Position numbers and translations under genes: made by a program. Below, piece after piece: positions 27,067-36,129 of a stretch of 64,000 bases of DNA. A model generated the notes under the pieces. The model was given only the letters and a program-made list of their open reading frames with translations, was not told the origin of the DNA and ran no database searches. This stretch comes from Enterococcus sp. DIV2402 (GTDB lineage Bacteria > Bacillota > Bacilli > Lactobacillales > Enterococcaceae), in contig NZ_CP147251.1 of the NCBI RefSeq assembly GCF_017426705.2, forward strand, positions 434,001-498,000. The letters run 5' to 3'. The first letter of the stretch is position 1, and each line of letters opens with the position of its first letter.

Positions 27067-27621
27067 ATGCAGCAGTTAATTCGACAAGCAAAAAAAGGCG
27101 ATGGCGAAGCATTGCGGGAATTATTTTCGCATTATCGCCCACTAGTTTATAGTATCCGTAACAAATATTTTTTACGCGATTTTGACGATCAAGATTGGCT
27201 TCAAGAAGGACTGATTACGTTCCATGATTGTCTACAAAGTTTTGAACCTGGTTTTGGGACAACCTTAGGCGCATTTTTCAAACGAGCATTTGAAAATCGT
27301 ATTCGTAGTTTTGTTCGAAAAGAGTGCGCCTATAAACGTAAAAGTAATCAACAGACGGTTTCTTATGAGCAGAAATTTTTACAAGAAGGCAACGAACTAG
27401 CGCCAGATTATAGCATGTCAGCTAATCCTTTAGACCATATTCTCGTGCAGGAAACGTTAGAGGAATGTCAAGACCTCTTGTCGGCACTAGAGAAAGAAGC
27501 GTTTGCTGTATATGTCTTAGGCAATCATGCTAGCATTACTTCAGAACGAGCCTTGCGCAGTGCCTATGACCGTTCCAAACGTAAAATTACACAGCACTTG
27601 AGAAAATTAAAAACAGACTAG
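27067..27621 (+). CDS. Sigma-70 family RNA polymerase sigma factor (SigH/ComX-like)
   Basis: This 184-aa protein has sigma region 2 (LIRQAKKGDGEALRELFSHY to DFDDQDWLQEGLITF, residues about 5-60, then FKRAFENRIRSFVRKE) and a C-terminal helical segment that would serve as region 4 (LLSALEKEAFAVYVL to YDRSKRKITQHL). Its position after rlmB-yacP matches B. subtilis sigH and related enterococcal genes. In streptococci the counterpart ComX drives competence, but no such role can be shown here. The ATG is 11 bases after AAAGGAG, which is buried in a hairpin, so expression is probably conditional. Confidence 0.85.
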   Translation: MQQLIRQAKKGDGEALRELFSHYRPLVYSIRNKYFLRDFDDQDWLQEGLITFHDCLQSFEPGFGTTLGAFFKRAFENRIRSFVRKECAYKRKSNQQTVSYEQKFLQEGNELAPDYSMSANPLDHILVQETLEECQDLLSALEKEAFAVYVLGNHASITSERALRSAYDRSKRKITQHLRKLKTD

Positions 27622-27730
27622 TTTTTCCGTCTTGTTTTCATACGTACCTGCAAAATGATAAAATTTTGTGCATTATTTTTTCTCTTTCTCAGCATATTGA
27701 AGTTGAAATTTTATTTGTATTGTGGTAAAC

Positions 27731-27759
27731 TTGAAATTTTTAGACAATTATGTTAAAAT
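27731..27759 (+). promoter_or_regulatory. veg promoter
   Basis: TTGAAA (27731-27736), 17 bp, TAAAAT (27754-27759) with an upstream TG (extended -10). The veg promoter is known to be very strong in B. subtilis. Confidence 0.8.
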
Positions 27760-27778
27760 AGATTTCGAGGTGAACGGG

Positions 27779-28024
27779 ATGCCAACAACTTTAGCTACAA
27801 TCAAAAAAGACTTAGAAGGTCGTATCGGCAGCGAAATCATGCTGGTTGCTCAGACTGGAAGAAAACGTCAAACAGAACGTCGCGGAATCTTAACAGAAAC
27901 ATACCCATCAGTATTTGTGGTGGATCTTGATCCAGATGAAAATTCGTTTGAACGTGTTTCATATAGTTACTCAGATATTTTGACTAAAACAGTCGAAATT
28001 GAATTTCTATCTGAAGCAGTCTAA
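27779..28024 (+). CDS. veg: Veg protein
   Basis: This 81-aa protein is the conserved Firmicute Veg (DUF1021) family: an SH3-like small protein, with [19 protein letters not shown] and [19 protein letters not shown]. In B. subtilis Veg promotes biofilm matrix expression by an unclear mechanism. The ATG at 27779 follows CGAGGTGAA; an upstream in-frame start overlaps the promoter and is rejected. It has its own strong promoter and terminator. Confidence 0.93.
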   Translation: MPTTLATIKKDLEGRIGSEIMLVAQTGRKRQTERRGILTETYPSVFVVDLDPDENSFERVSYSYSDILTKTVEIEFLSEAV

Positions 28025-28034
28025 TAAGAAATTA

Positions 28035-28066
28035 AAAGGGCTTGGCGCATACGCAAGCTCTTTTTT
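28035..28066 (+). terminator. Terminator after veg
   Basis: AAAGGGCTT-GCG pairs with CGC-AAGCTCTTT (wobbles and one bulge), followed by a T-run. Confidence 0.8.
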
Positions 28067-28080
28067 AGTGGAGGAAATTA

Positions 28081-28524
28081 ATGCAAATTAGAATGAAAAA
28101 CTTTTCAGAACTAACAACGCTTGAATATCATCGCCTAATGGAAATTCGAGTAGCAGTATTTGTGGTTGAACAGGAATGTCCTTATCAAGAAGTTGATGCC
28201 ATTGATTTGGATGCCATTCATCTGTGGTTTGCTGATGAAACAGGAAAGGTATTGGCATATGCTCGGATTTATCAAGAAGTCGAGAGTCTTCATTTTGGTC
28301 GGGTTTTAGTCGCAAAAGAAATGCGTGGCCAACGTCTAGGTGAGAGACTTATTACCGAAGTCATGACTTTTATTGAAAAAAATTATCCCTTACAACCGAT
28401 TAAAATTAGTGCACAAGCGCACTTACAAGACTTTTACGGTGCATTTGGTTTTCAAGCCGTTTCAAATGAATATTTAGAAGACGGTATTCCACATCTAGAC
28501 ATGCAAAAAAAGCCAAACTATTAG
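28081..28524 (+). CDS. GNAT family N-acetyltransferase (ElaA-like)
   Basis: This 147-aa protein resembles the ElaA group: RVAVFVVEQECPYQEVD, then DAIHLWFADETG, the acetyl-CoA loop VLVAKEMRGQRLGERLI, and a C-terminal FYGAFGFQAVSNEYLEDGIPH. It is expected to transfer an acetyl group from acetyl-CoA to an amine, but the substrate is unknown. The ATG follows GTGGAGG. Its stop lies within the terminator hairpin. Confidence 0.88.
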   Translation: MQIRMKNFSELTTLEYHRLMEIRVAVFVVEQECPYQEVDAIDLDAIHLWFADETGKVLAYARIYQEVESLHFGRVLVAKEMRGQRLGERLITEVMTFIEKNYPLQPIKISAQAHLQDFYGAFGFQAVSNEYLEDGIPHLDMQKKPNY

Positions 28525-28544
28525 AGCATAGTTTGGCTTTTTTT
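28505..28544 (+). terminator. Terminator overlapping the end of the GNAT gene
   Basis: A perfect 16-bp stem (28505-28520 with 28529-28544) flanks an 8-nt loop holding the stop codon, and has A-tract and T-tract ends. Confidence 0.9.
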
Positions 28545-28564
28545 GATTATAAGATAGAGGCGTG

Positions 28565-29032
28565 CTAGACGTTATCCTCTTTTTTATCTTCATCAACAAT
28601 TTCAACGTCAACTGGTAGACCAGATTGTAAACGTAATAAATCGCGAATTTCTGCTAAGTAATCTTCAGCAGTTACTTCTTCTTCCTCTTCTTCTTCAGGG
28701 GCTTTGTTGAAGCTTTGTAGTTTATTAATGCCTTTAACCACTGCGAATAAAACGAAACCAGTAATTAAGAATGTAATAATAGCTGTAATCACACTACCAA
28801 AATCAAAGACTACGCCCTTTCTTGGTGACCATACTAACGCGCCAATAGAATCGTCCATGCTTGTAGAGTTGGTAAATAAACTGATAACTAATGCAATTAA
28901 TGGGGTAATTAAACCTTCAACGACTCGTGTAACTATTGCTGTAAACGCACTACCGATAACAACCCCGACTGCTAAATCAATAACATTACCAGTGACGATA
29001 AATTCTTTAAATTCTGTAAATAATTTTTTCAT
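28565..29032 (-). CDS. mscL: Large-conductance mechanosensitive channel MscL
   Basis: This 155-aa pentameric channel opens under membrane tension to release solutes during hypo-osmotic shock. FKEFIVTGNVIDLAVGVVIGSAF is the pore-forming first helix; a second helix (VITAIITFLITGFVLFAVVKG) and a C-terminal helix with a seven-glutamate run follow. It is slightly longer than E. coli MscL because of the acidic C-terminal part. The ATG at 29032 is chosen because AAAGGAG precedes it; the frame runs 21 codons further upstream without support. Single gene. Confidence 0.96.
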   Translation of the reverse strand: MKKLFTEFKEFIVTGNVIDLAVGVVIGSAFTAIVTRVVEGLITPLIALVISLFTNSTSMDDSIGALVWSPRKGVVFDFGSVITAIITFLITGFVLFAVVKGINKLQSFNKAPEEEEEEEVTAEDYLAEIRDLLRLQSGLPVDVEIVDEDKKEDNV

Positions 29033-29178
29033 ATGAATTCTCCTTTCTTTATTGATAAGTGTAGTATAACGGAATCGTAAGTAATTGAAAAACAATAAAG
29101 CTAGAATTCTGTTAATTTTCTGTAATCAGTCCCCTATGTTATAATCTTTAAGAATGACAAAGACAAAGGAGCAAAAAG

Positions 29179-30438
29179 ATGGCGATCCAATTACAACCTG
29201 GTATTCAATTAACGGTAATTCCAACTGAAAAATATAAAACGATTCGAACGTTTATTCGCTTTTCAGCATCACATAGCAAAGATACAGCAGCGAAACGAAC
29301 ATTATTAACAAGTCTACTTGAAACAAATAGTTTACATTATCCAAATCAAACTGATTTAAGTGCTAAATTAGCTGAATTATATGGTGCTAGTTTTGGTTTA
29401 AATGTAGGAAAAAAAGGCAACCTACATCAAATAAATGTTGCGTTATCTTTAGTAAATGGTAAATACATTGGTAATGACCAGGTATTTACCGAGGGAATGG
29501 ATTTCTTAAAAGACATCCTTTTTTATCCTAATATCAAAAAAGATGCCTTTGAGGAAGAGACATTTCGCTTGGAAAAAGAAAATTTAATTGCCTATTTGAA
29601 AAGCTTGTATGAAGACAAGCAAACAATGGCTTCACTACGTTTACAAGAACTATATTTTAATGAAAATGAAAACCAAAAAGTACCAAGCTTTGGTGACTTT
29701 AAGCATTTAGAAAATGTTACTGCGCAAGAGCTAGTGGCAACGTATCACGAGATGTTGCACAACGATCAAATTGATATTTTTGTGGTAGGCGACATCACGC
29801 AAGAACAGGTGCAGCAAGCTTTTACCAACTGGGAATTTCCTAAAACCGAGCGTCAACATCCAGATATTTATTATCATCAACCATTGCTTGCTACTGTAAA
29901 TGAAGAAGTAGTTTATGAACCAGTCACGCAAGCTAAATTAAACATGGGCTTTCAGACTTCTGTTTATTATGGCGATCATCGTCGCTTTGCTTTAATGGTT
30001 TTTAATGGATTATTTGGTGGTTTCCCGCACTCGAAACTCTTTTTAAATGTCCGTGAAAAAGAAAGTTTAGCCTATTATGCGTCAAGTAGTGTTGATACCT
30101 TTCGCGGATTAGTCACTGTCCAAACAGGAATTGATGGAAAAAATCGGACCCGTGTCTTGGAATTGGTAAACGAACAATTGGCAAGTCTCTGTGCAGGTGA
30201 GTTCACTGAAGAAGAAATTGCCCAAACAAAAGCGATGTTACGCAATCAATTTTTATTGTCTTTAGATAGTCCGCAAGCATTAATCGAAACGGCTTATTTG
30301 AATCAGTGGTTACCAGACACGCAATTAACTGAAGAAGAATTTCTGACGGCCTTGATGGCAGTCACTAAAGAAGAAATCCAAGCTGTGGCACAAGACATCA
30401 CTTTACAAGCAATTTTTGTTTTAGATGGAGAGGAATAA
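29179..30438 (+). CDS. yfmF: M16 peptidase-like protein YfmF (inactive partner)
   Basis: This 419-aa protein has the M16/insulinase fold in two halves but lacks the zinc-binding HxxEH motif where it would be expected (TLLTSLLETNSLHYP instead), so it is a non-catalytic partner, like one subunit of mitochondrial processing peptidase. In B. subtilis the equivalent (ymfF) is linked to the EF-P modification pathway. The next gene, yfmH, begins 1 base after its stop, showing a stoichiometric pair. ATG follows AAAGGAGC. Confidence 0.9.
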   Translation: MAIQLQPGIQLTVIPTEKYKTIRTFIRFSASHSKDTAAKRTLLTSLLETNSLHYPNQTDLSAKLAELYGASFGLNVGKKGNLHQINVALSLVNGKYIGNDQVFTEGMDFLKDILFYPNIKKDAFEEETFRLEKENLIAYLKSLYEDKQTMASLRLQELYFNENENQKVPSFGDFKHLENVTAQELVATYHEMLHNDQIDIFVVGDITQEQVQQAFTNWEFPKTERQHPDIYYHQPLLATVNEEVVYEPVTQAKLNMGFQTSVYYGDHRRFALMVFNGLFGGFPHSKLFLNVREKESLAYYASSSVDTFRGLVTVQTGIDGKNRTRVLELVNEQLASLCAGEFTEEEIAQTKAMLRNQFLLSLDSPQALIETAYLNQWLPDTQLTEEEFLTALMAVTKEEIQAVAQDITLQAIFVLDGEE

Positions 30439-30439
30439 C

Positions 30440-31735
30440 ATGGAGAAAAAAGTTTACGAGCAACTCAATGAAGTACTTTATAAAGAGGTTTTACCTAATG
30501 GATTGAAAGTATATGTTTTGCCAAAACCAGGTTTTCACAAAACATATGGATTATTTAGTACGAATTATGGGTCCATCGATAATGAATTCGGGTATGTCGG
30601 TGACGAACCGCGACGTGTGCCTGATGGAATTGCCCATTTTTTAGAGCATAAATTATTTGAAAAAGAAGATGGGGATGTCTTCCAATTATTTGGAAAACAA
30701 GGTGCATCTTCGAATGCTTTTACGAGTTTCACTAAAACTAGTTATCTTTTTTCGGCAACGGATAACATTGAAGAAAACTTGTTGACGCTGATTGATTTTG
30801 TTCAAGATCCTTATTTTACAAAAGAAACAGTCGAAAAAGAAAAAGGGATTATCGGACAAGAAATTCAAATGTATGATGATGACCCAAGTTGGCGACAATT
30901 TTTTGGCATTCTTAAAAATCTGTATCCTAAACATCCGTTACACATTGATATTGCGGGAACGGTTGAAAGTATTGCTGACATTACCGCTGAAGATCTATAT
31001 GCGTGTTATCATACGTTTTATCATCCAAGTAATATGACCTTATTTGTTGTTGGAAATATTGATCCAGAAGAGATGTTAACGTTGATTCGTGACAATCAAG
31101 CCGCAAAATCTTTTGCAGAAATTCGTGAAATCAAACGTTATTTCCCAGAAGAAACCGTAGCAGATATTGTTCCGTTTAGCACGGTGCAAATGCCGGTGAA
31201 TCGTACAAAAGTAGTTGTAGGAATCAAAGGATTTCAAGAAAATTTACCAAAAGAAGAAGTGGAGTTATTGCGCTTTAGAACCTCGCTTAATTTATTGTTC
31301 CAATTGTTAATTGGGAATACAAGTAAGAATTATTTACGCTTGTACAATGACGGTGTGATTGACGATACATTTGGCTTTGAGTTTTCATTAGACCGCAGTT
31401 TTCATTTTGCTGACTTTTCTGGAGATTCCGACCATCCAGATGAATTTTCCGCAGCAATTGAAGCACTACTTTTGAACTTCGACCGAGATTCGGAAGTCAA
31501 CGAAGAGAATTTGATTCTTTTGAAGAAAAAAATGCTTGGGAAATACTTCCAATCGTTAAACTCATTAGAATTTATCGCCAATCAGTTTACACAAGACTTG
31601 TTTGGCGATGTCACCTTATTTGATGTACCATCAGTGATTCAATCGATTCAATTAGAAGATGTTTTACATGCAGGTCATCAATTTATTAAAAAAGAAGCAT
31701 TTAGTCGTTTTTATTTGTCACCATTAGAAAAATAA
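30440..31735 (+). CDS. yfmH: M16 zinc peptidase YfmH
   Basis: The 431-aa catalytic partner of YfmF. The zinc-binding motif is HFLEH (in DGIAHFLEHKLFE) and the downstream acidic ligand lies in EKGIIGQEIQMYDDDP. NAFTSFTKTSYLFSA and the C-terminal half complete the M16 fold. The ATG at 30440 is used because GGAGAGG lies just upstream; an in-frame ATG at 30425 lies before the yfmF stop. Target proteins are not known. Followed by rodZ, the order seen in Bacillus (ymfF-ymfH-ymfM-pgsA-cinA-recA). Confidence 0.92.
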   Translation: MEKKVYEQLNEVLYKEVLPNGLKVYVLPKPGFHKTYGLFSTNYGSIDNEFGYVGDEPRRVPDGIAHFLEHKLFEKEDGDVFQLFGKQGASSNAFTSFTKTSYLFSATDNIEENLLTLIDFVQDPYFTKETVEKEKGIIGQEIQMYDDDPSWRQFFGILKNLYPKHPLHIDIAGTVESIADITAEDLYACYHTFYHPSNMTLFVVGNIDPEEMLTLIRDNQAAKSFAEIREIKRYFPEETVADIVPFSTVQMPVNRTKVVVGIKGFQENLPKEEVELLRFRTSLNLLFQLLIGNTSKNYLRLYNDGVIDDTFGFEFSLDRSFHFADFSGDSDHPDEFSAAIEALLLNFDRDSEVNEENLILLKKKMLGKYFQSLNSLEFIANQFTQDLFGDVTLFDVPSVIQSIQLEDVLHAGHQFIKKEAFSRFYLSPLEK

Positions 31736-31837
31736 GTTTTAAAATTTGTTTGAGACTGCACAATTAGCTATCCTCAACGGGTTTTATTTATGGTATTCTA
31801 GGTTATATTGATTTTAAAGACTGGAGAAGATGGACGA

Positions 31838-32719
31838 GTGGGCAATGAACTAATTATTGGAGATCGTTTACGGCAAGCCCGAAGAAAAAAAAATATCAGC
31901 ATCAATGAATTGCAAAAGCAGACCAAAATTCAAAGACGTTACTTAGAAGCAATTGAACGAGGTGCGTTTGATGTATTGCCGGGAGAGTATTATGTGCGCT
32001 CTTTTATTCGTGAATATGCAGCAGTAGTAGGCGAAGATGGGGACTATTTAGTAGCAGTATTTGATGGGAAAGATAGTTTTGAAAAAGAACCCCCTAAGCG
32101 CCCTGAACCTGAAAAAATAAGTGGTTCACGTAAAGCGCAACACGAAGAGACTGTACGACGTAGAAAGACACTAACTGAATATACGCCAATGGTTTTATTA
32201 GGTTTGGTAGCATTAACAATTATTACAATTGTTGGGTATATGACATGGCAAGATCGCCATGCAACACCGATTATTGGCAATCAAAGTCAACCATCTATCA
32301 CTGTAGACCAATCTCTTGTTTCCAATACCGAAGCATCAACTCATGCTTCCAGTGAGCAGCAATCAAGCGAGTCAGAACCTGAAAAAAAGCTGTCAATCAA
32401 ACGTGAAGAATCAACACAAACTGATGCAATATTTACCATTTCAGAAGCAAATGATCCTCTTGAGTTGACGTTTGTAGGGAAAACGGATCGTTGCTGGATA
32501 GGCGTTTTGGTAGATAATAATTACGTATTTCAACAAACATTACAACCAGAAGAAGAAGCGAACATAACTTTACCAGAAGGCGTGACACAAGCCATGGTTA
32601 TCTTAGGCGAGAGTGCAAACATTGAAGTGAAAGCCGATGGAGAAGTTGTTGATTTTAGTGATTCAAGGTTTGAATTGTTACAAAAAAATCTTCATTTCAC
32701 TATTTCTTATCAAGAGTAA
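31838..32719 (+). CDS. rodZ: Cell-shape protein RodZ (YmfM)
   Basis: This 293-aa protein has a cytoplasmic HTH_25 domain (IGDRLRQARRKKNISINELQ, residues 7-80), a basic juxtamembrane linker, one membrane helix (MVLLGLVALTIITIVGYM), a Ser/Thr/Gln-rich linker, and a C-terminal extracellular DUF4115 domain (DRCWIGVLVDNNYVFQQTL). RodZ links the cytoskeleton or elongation machinery to the wall. The start is GTG at 31838, 11 bases after GGAG; a TTG further up lacks a ribosome site. Confidence 0.9.
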   Translation: MGNELIIGDRLRQARRKKNISINELQKQTKIQRRYLEAIERGAFDVLPGEYYVRSFIREYAAVVGEDGDYLVAVFDGKDSFEKEPPKRPEPEKISGSRKAQHEETVRRRKTLTEYTPMVLLGLVALTIITIVGYMTWQDRHATPIIGNQSQPSITVDQSLVSNTEASTHASSEQQSSESEPEKKLSIKREESTQTDAIFTISEANDPLELTFVGKTDRCWIGVLVDNNYVFQQTLQPEEEANITLPEGVTQAMVILGESANIEVKADGEVVDFSDSRFELLQKNLHFTISYQE

Positions 32720-32759
32720 CTATGTCTTATAGCCAAAGCGAAAGAAAAGGGGAACGTAA

Positions 32760-33341
32760 GTGAATTTACCAAATAAGTTAACTGTTTTAAGAATTTTGAT
32801 GATACCGATTTTTATTTTAATTTTAGCCATACCGTCGCTAGACTGGGGAACATTGTCTATAGGTTCCGTTAACCTATCAGTGACACATCTAGTGGCTACT
32901 ATTATTTTTGCCATAGCAAGCTTTACGGATTGGCTAGATGGTTACATTGCGCGTGCGCAAGGCCTAGTGACCAACTTTGGAAAATTTGCTGATCCACTAG
33001 CAGATAAAATGTTAGTCATGACAGCTTTTATTATGCTAGTTGAATTAGGAAAAGCTCCAGCATGGGTAGTAGCAATTATTATTTGTCGTGAGTTAGCAGT
33101 TACTGGTTTACGTCTATTATTAGTCGAAGGTGGCGAAGTGATGGCGGCTGCTTGGCCTGGGAAAATCAAAACAGCGACACAAATGCTAGCGATTATTTTC
33201 TTGTTAATCGACAATGTACCATTTAATTTAATTGGAGTACCAGTAGACCAAATCCTGTTGTATATTTGCTTAATCTTCACGATTTATTCGGGTGTAGATT
33301 ACTTTGCAAAAAATACAGCAGTATTTAAGGGCTCAATGTAA
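32760..33341 (+). CDS. pgsA: CDP-diacylglycerol-glycerol-3-phosphate 3-phosphatidyltransferase
   Basis: Makes phosphatidylglycerophosphate, the precursor of phosphatidylglycerol, in the membrane. The 193-aa protein shows the CDP-alcohol phosphotransferase motif in DWLDGYIARAQ followed by FGKFADPLADK, i.e. D-x2-DG-x2-AR-x8-G-x3-D-x3-D, and four to five hydrophobic helices. The start is GTG (32760) behind AAAGGGG. Mutations in pgsA/cls genes of enterococci affect daptomycin response; no such change can be judged from one sequence. Confidence 0.95.
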   Translation: MNLPNKLTVLRILMIPIFILILAIPSLDWGTLSIGSVNLSVTHLVATIIFAIASFTDWLDGYIARAQGLVTNFGKFADPLADKMLVMTAFIMLVELGKAPAWVVAIIICRELAVTGLRLLLVEGGEVMAAAWPGKIKTATQMLAIIFLLIDNVPFNLIGVPVDQILLYICLIFTIYSGVDYFAKNTAVFKGSM

Positions 33342-33345
33342 AAAG

Positions 33346-33380
33346 AAAGTCAGGCATCGTTAGGATGTTTGACTTTTTTT
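33346..33380 (+). terminator. Terminator after pgsA
   Basis: AAAGTCAGGCATC pairs with GATGTTTGACTTT, then a T-run. Confidence 0.88.
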
Positions 33381-33467
33381 GATGCAAACGACTTTCTTTG
33401 AGAAAATTCTTTAATGATTTAAAATAAAAAAGGATAAATGACGTATATTAGAGTAGGAGCGTGACAC

Positions 33468-34712
33468 ATGAAGGCAGAAATTATTGCAGTAGGAACTGAA
33501 TTGTTATTAGGGCAAGTAGTAAATACCAATGCCACTTTTCTATCAGAAGAGTTAGCAGGCTTAGGGATTGATGTGTATTATCATAGCGTTGTTGGAGATA
33601 ATCCAGAACGTTTAGCATCGTTATTGGCGTTAGCGGATCAACGTAGTGAACTCATTGTTCTGTGTGGAGGCTTAGGTCCAACTGAGGACGATTTAACGAA
33701 ACAGGTCACAGCAGCCCATGTAGGTCAAGAATTAATACGTGATGAATTAGGCTATCAAAAGCTGCTTTCTTTTTTTGAGAAGCGTCAACGTCCCATGACC
33801 GAAAATAATTTATTGCAAACGTTAATTTTTAAAGACGGTATTTCCTTACAAAATAGCACTGGTTTAGCCGTAGGTATCTTTTATACTTCTGATAAGGGAA
33901 ATCATTACTTATTACTTCCTGGGCCGCCAAACGAGCTAAAACCGATGTTTTATAATGAAGTAGTTCCATTACTCAAAGAAAAATTCCAAAAGAAAGATCA
34001 ATTGATTTCTCGTGTATTGCGTTTTTATGGTATAGGTGAATCACAGTTAGTGACTGATTTAGCTGATTTAATTCAAGGGCAAACAAATCCAACGATTGCT
34101 CCTTATGCAAAACCAAATGAAGTAACGTTGCGTTTAACAGTCAAAACGACAGATGAAGCTCAGGGATTGGCACAACTTGATGACTTAGAAAAAATTATTC
34201 AAGAACGTGTGGGTGAATTTTTCTATGGTTACGGAGAAGAAAATTCGTTAGCAAATGTTGTCGTTGAATTATTGAAAAAAAATCAACAGACATTGACTGC
34301 TGCAGAAAGTTTAACCGCTGGAGCTTTTCAAGCAGCGTTGGGTGATATTTCCGGTGTTTCTGAAGTTTTTCCTGGCGGGTTTGTTACGTATTCAGCGGAA
34401 ACGAAAGCTAATTTTTTAGGAATTGAGAAAGAATTTTTAGAACAAGTGGGAACTGTTAGTCAAGAATGTGTTGAACAAATGGCAATTAATGCTCGGAAAT
34501 TAGCGCAAACCGATTATGCAGTTGCCTTTAGTGGGGTAGCAGGACCCAATGAATTAGAAGGACAGCCAGCTGGCACGGTTTGGATTGCCTTAGCTAACGA
34601 ACAAGGAGTCCATAGTCAAAACTATCATTTTACAAGAGATCGTAGTTATATTCGACACAGCGCAGTGATGACTGGCTTGGATTTAATACGGCGAGCATTA
34701 TTGAATCGATAG
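33468..34712 (+). CDS. cinA: CinA family protein (competence/damage inducible)
   Basis: This 414-aa protein has an N-terminal molybdopterin-binding-like domain ([41 protein letters not shown]) and a C-terminal CinA domain ([33 protein letters not shown]). The C-terminal domain in other bacteria deamidates nicotinamide mononucleotide; in streptococci CinA delivers RecA to the membrane during transformation. It lies just upstream of recA. GGAGC precedes the ATG. Confidence 0.93.
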   Translation: MKAEIIAVGTELLLGQVVNTNATFLSEELAGLGIDVYYHSVVGDNPERLASLLALADQRSELIVLCGGLGPTEDDLTKQVTAAHVGQELIRDELGYQKLLSFFEKRQRPMTENNLLQTLIFKDGISLQNSTGLAVGIFYTSDKGNHYLLLPGPPNELKPMFYNEVVPLLKEKFQKKDQLISRVLRFYGIGESQLVTDLADLIQGQTNPTIAPYAKPNEVTLRLTVKTTDEAQGLAQLDDLEKIIQERVGEFFYGYGEENSLANVVVELLKKNQQTLTAAESLTAGAFQAALGDISGVSEVFPGGFVTYSAETKANFLGIEKEFLEQVGTVSQECVEQMAINARKLAQTDYAVAFSGVAGPNELEGQPAGTVWIALANEQGVHSQNYHFTRDRSYIRHSAVMTGLDLIRRALLNR

Positions 34713-34713
34713 G

Positions 34714-34727
34714 CGAATGTTTGTTCG
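34714..34727 (+). promoter_or_regulatory. LexA/DinR box of recA
   Basis: CGAATGTTTGTTCG matches the Gram-positive SOS box CGAAC-N4-GTTCG at 9 of 10 defined positions. It begins two bases after the cinA stop and ends 8 bases before the recA -35. Confidence 0.8.
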
Positions 34728-34735
34728 CATAATTC

Positions 34736-34764
34736 TTGCTTTTTGTTAGAAGACAAGGTATTAT
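34736..34764 (+). promoter_or_regulatory. recA promoter
   Basis: TTGCTT (34736-34741), 17 bp, TATTAT (34759-34764), about 60 bp before the recA GTG. The LexA box lies immediately upstream. Confidence 0.7.
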
Positions 34765-34823
34765 AGATACATGAAGAAAAACCATGTAATTGACATGATT
34801 TGAATATAAGGAGGATTATCCGA

Positions 34824-35864
34824 GTGGCAGATGATCGTAAAGCAGCCTTAGATGCTGCATTAAAAAGAATTGAAAAGAACTTCGGTAAAGGCGCAGTAAT
34901 GAAACTTGGTGAAAAAGCAGACCAACGTATTTCAACAATCCCAAGTGGTTCATTAGCATTGGATGTCGCTTTAGGTGTAGGTGGTTTTCCACGAGGACGT
35001 ATTGTAGAAGTTTACGGTCCAGAAAGTTCTGGTAAAACAACGGTTGCTTTACATGCTGTTGCAGAAGTTCAAAAACAAGGCGGTACCGCGGCGTTTATTG
35101 ATGCGGAACACGCGCTAGATCCTCAATATGCTGAAAAATTAGGCGTGAACATTGATGAATTGTTACTTTCACAACCAGATACAGGTGAACAAGGGTTAGA
35201 AATTGCCGATGCGTTAGTTTCCAGTGGCGCGGTAGATATTGTCGTAATTGACTCCGTAGCAGCTTTAGTACCACGTGCCGAAATTGACGGCGAAATGGGT
35301 GACGCTCACGTTGGGTTGCAAGCACGTTTAATGTCTCAAGCGTTACGTAAATTGTCAGGTACTATCAACAAAACGAAAACAATTGCGTTATTCATTAACC
35401 AAATTCGTGAAAAAGTCGGTGTTATGTTTGGTAACCCAGAAACAACACCTGGTGGACGTGCATTGAAATTTTATGCGACTGTTCGTTTAGAAGTGCGTCG
35501 TGCCGAACAATTAAAATCAGGTACGGATATTATTGGGAACCGTACTAAAATTAAAGTTGTCAAAAATAAAGTAGCACCACCATTTAAAGTAGCTGAAGTA
35601 GATATTATGTATGGAGAAGGAATTTCTCAAGTTGGTGAGCTATTAGATATGGCAGCAGAAAAAGACATCATTGATAAAAGTGGTGCATGGTATTCATATA
35701 AAGGTGACAGAATTGGACAAGGTCGTGAAAATGTCAAAAATTATATGAAAGATCATCCAGAAATGGTTACTGAAGTATCCGCACGCGTCCGTGATGCGTA
35801 TGGTATTGGAACAGGTGAAACATTAGAGGAAGAAGGACAGGAAGAACTTCCTTTAGGAAAATAA
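34824..35864 (+). CDS. recA: Recombinase RecA
   Basis: RecA (346 aa) forms filaments on single-stranded DNA for strand exchange, SOS induction and transformation. Walker A is GPESSGKTT; other blocks are [26 protein letters not shown] and the L2 loop region [17 protein letters not shown]. The acidic C-terminus ([15 protein letters not shown]) is typical. GTG at 34824 is set by AAGGAGG 9 bases upstream. Expected to be damage-inducible through the LexA box. Confidence 0.98.
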   Translation: MADDRKAALDAALKRIEKNFGKGAVMKLGEKADQRISTIPSGSLALDVALGVGGFPRGRIVEVYGPESSGKTTVALHAVAEVQKQGGTAAFIDAEHALDPQYAEKLGVNIDELLLSQPDTGEQGLEIADALVSSGAVDIVVIDSVAALVPRAEIDGEMGDAHVGLQARLMSQALRKLSGTINKTKTIALFINQIREKVGVMFGNPETTPGGRALKFYATVRLEVRRAEQLKSGTDIIGNRTKIKVVKNKVAPPFKVAEVDIMYGEGISQVGELLDMAAEKDIIDKSGAWYSYKGDRIGQGRENVKNYMKDHPEMVTEVSARVRDAYGIGTGETLEEEGQEELPLGK

Positions 35865-35873
35865 GCAAATAAG

Positions 35874-35916
35874 ATTGCGGTAAGAACTTGTTTAGTTTTC
35901 TTACCGTAATTTTTTA
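35874..35916 (+). terminator. Terminator after recA
   Basis: ATTGCGGTAAGAA pairs with TTCTTACCGTAAT, then six T. Confidence 0.92.
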
Positions 35917-35982
35917 TATAAAAAAAGCGAAATTAAAACAATGGTAGCGCATGCGTTTTCGAGGCACCTCGTCTTTTTTAAG

Positions 35983-36011
35983 TTGACACTCTTCCTTACA
36001 AACATTAGAAT
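35983..36011 (+). promoter_or_regulatory. rny promoter
   Basis: A perfect -35 TTGACA (35983-35988), 17 bp, and TAGAAT (36006-36011). The -10 lies inside the left arm of a large palindrome. Confidence 0.75.
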
Positions 36012-36074
36012 AAAATTGTGTGTATAGCACACATATGCAAGTAGGCATATTGATAATTTTATTCTAATGTTTGT
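35998..36074. repeat. 77-bp branched palindrome over the rny promoter
   Basis: A perfect 20-bp inverted repeat (35998-36017 and 36055-36074) encloses two further perfect hairpins, GTGTG-tatag-CACAC (36018-36032) and ATATGC-aagtag-GCATAT (36033-36050). As one strand it would fold into a three-way junction. The left arm overlaps the -10 box, so RNA from that promoter starts inside it. No T-tract follows. Confidence 0.9.
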
Positions 36075-36129
36075 TTATCAAAAAACTACAAATTGAAAAT
36101 AAGAAAGATAGTATGGAGGTGATTCATCA

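Noticed and set aside
32942..33280. 112-codon open frame antisense to pgsA
   Set aside because: Shadow of the pgsA frame without start signals.
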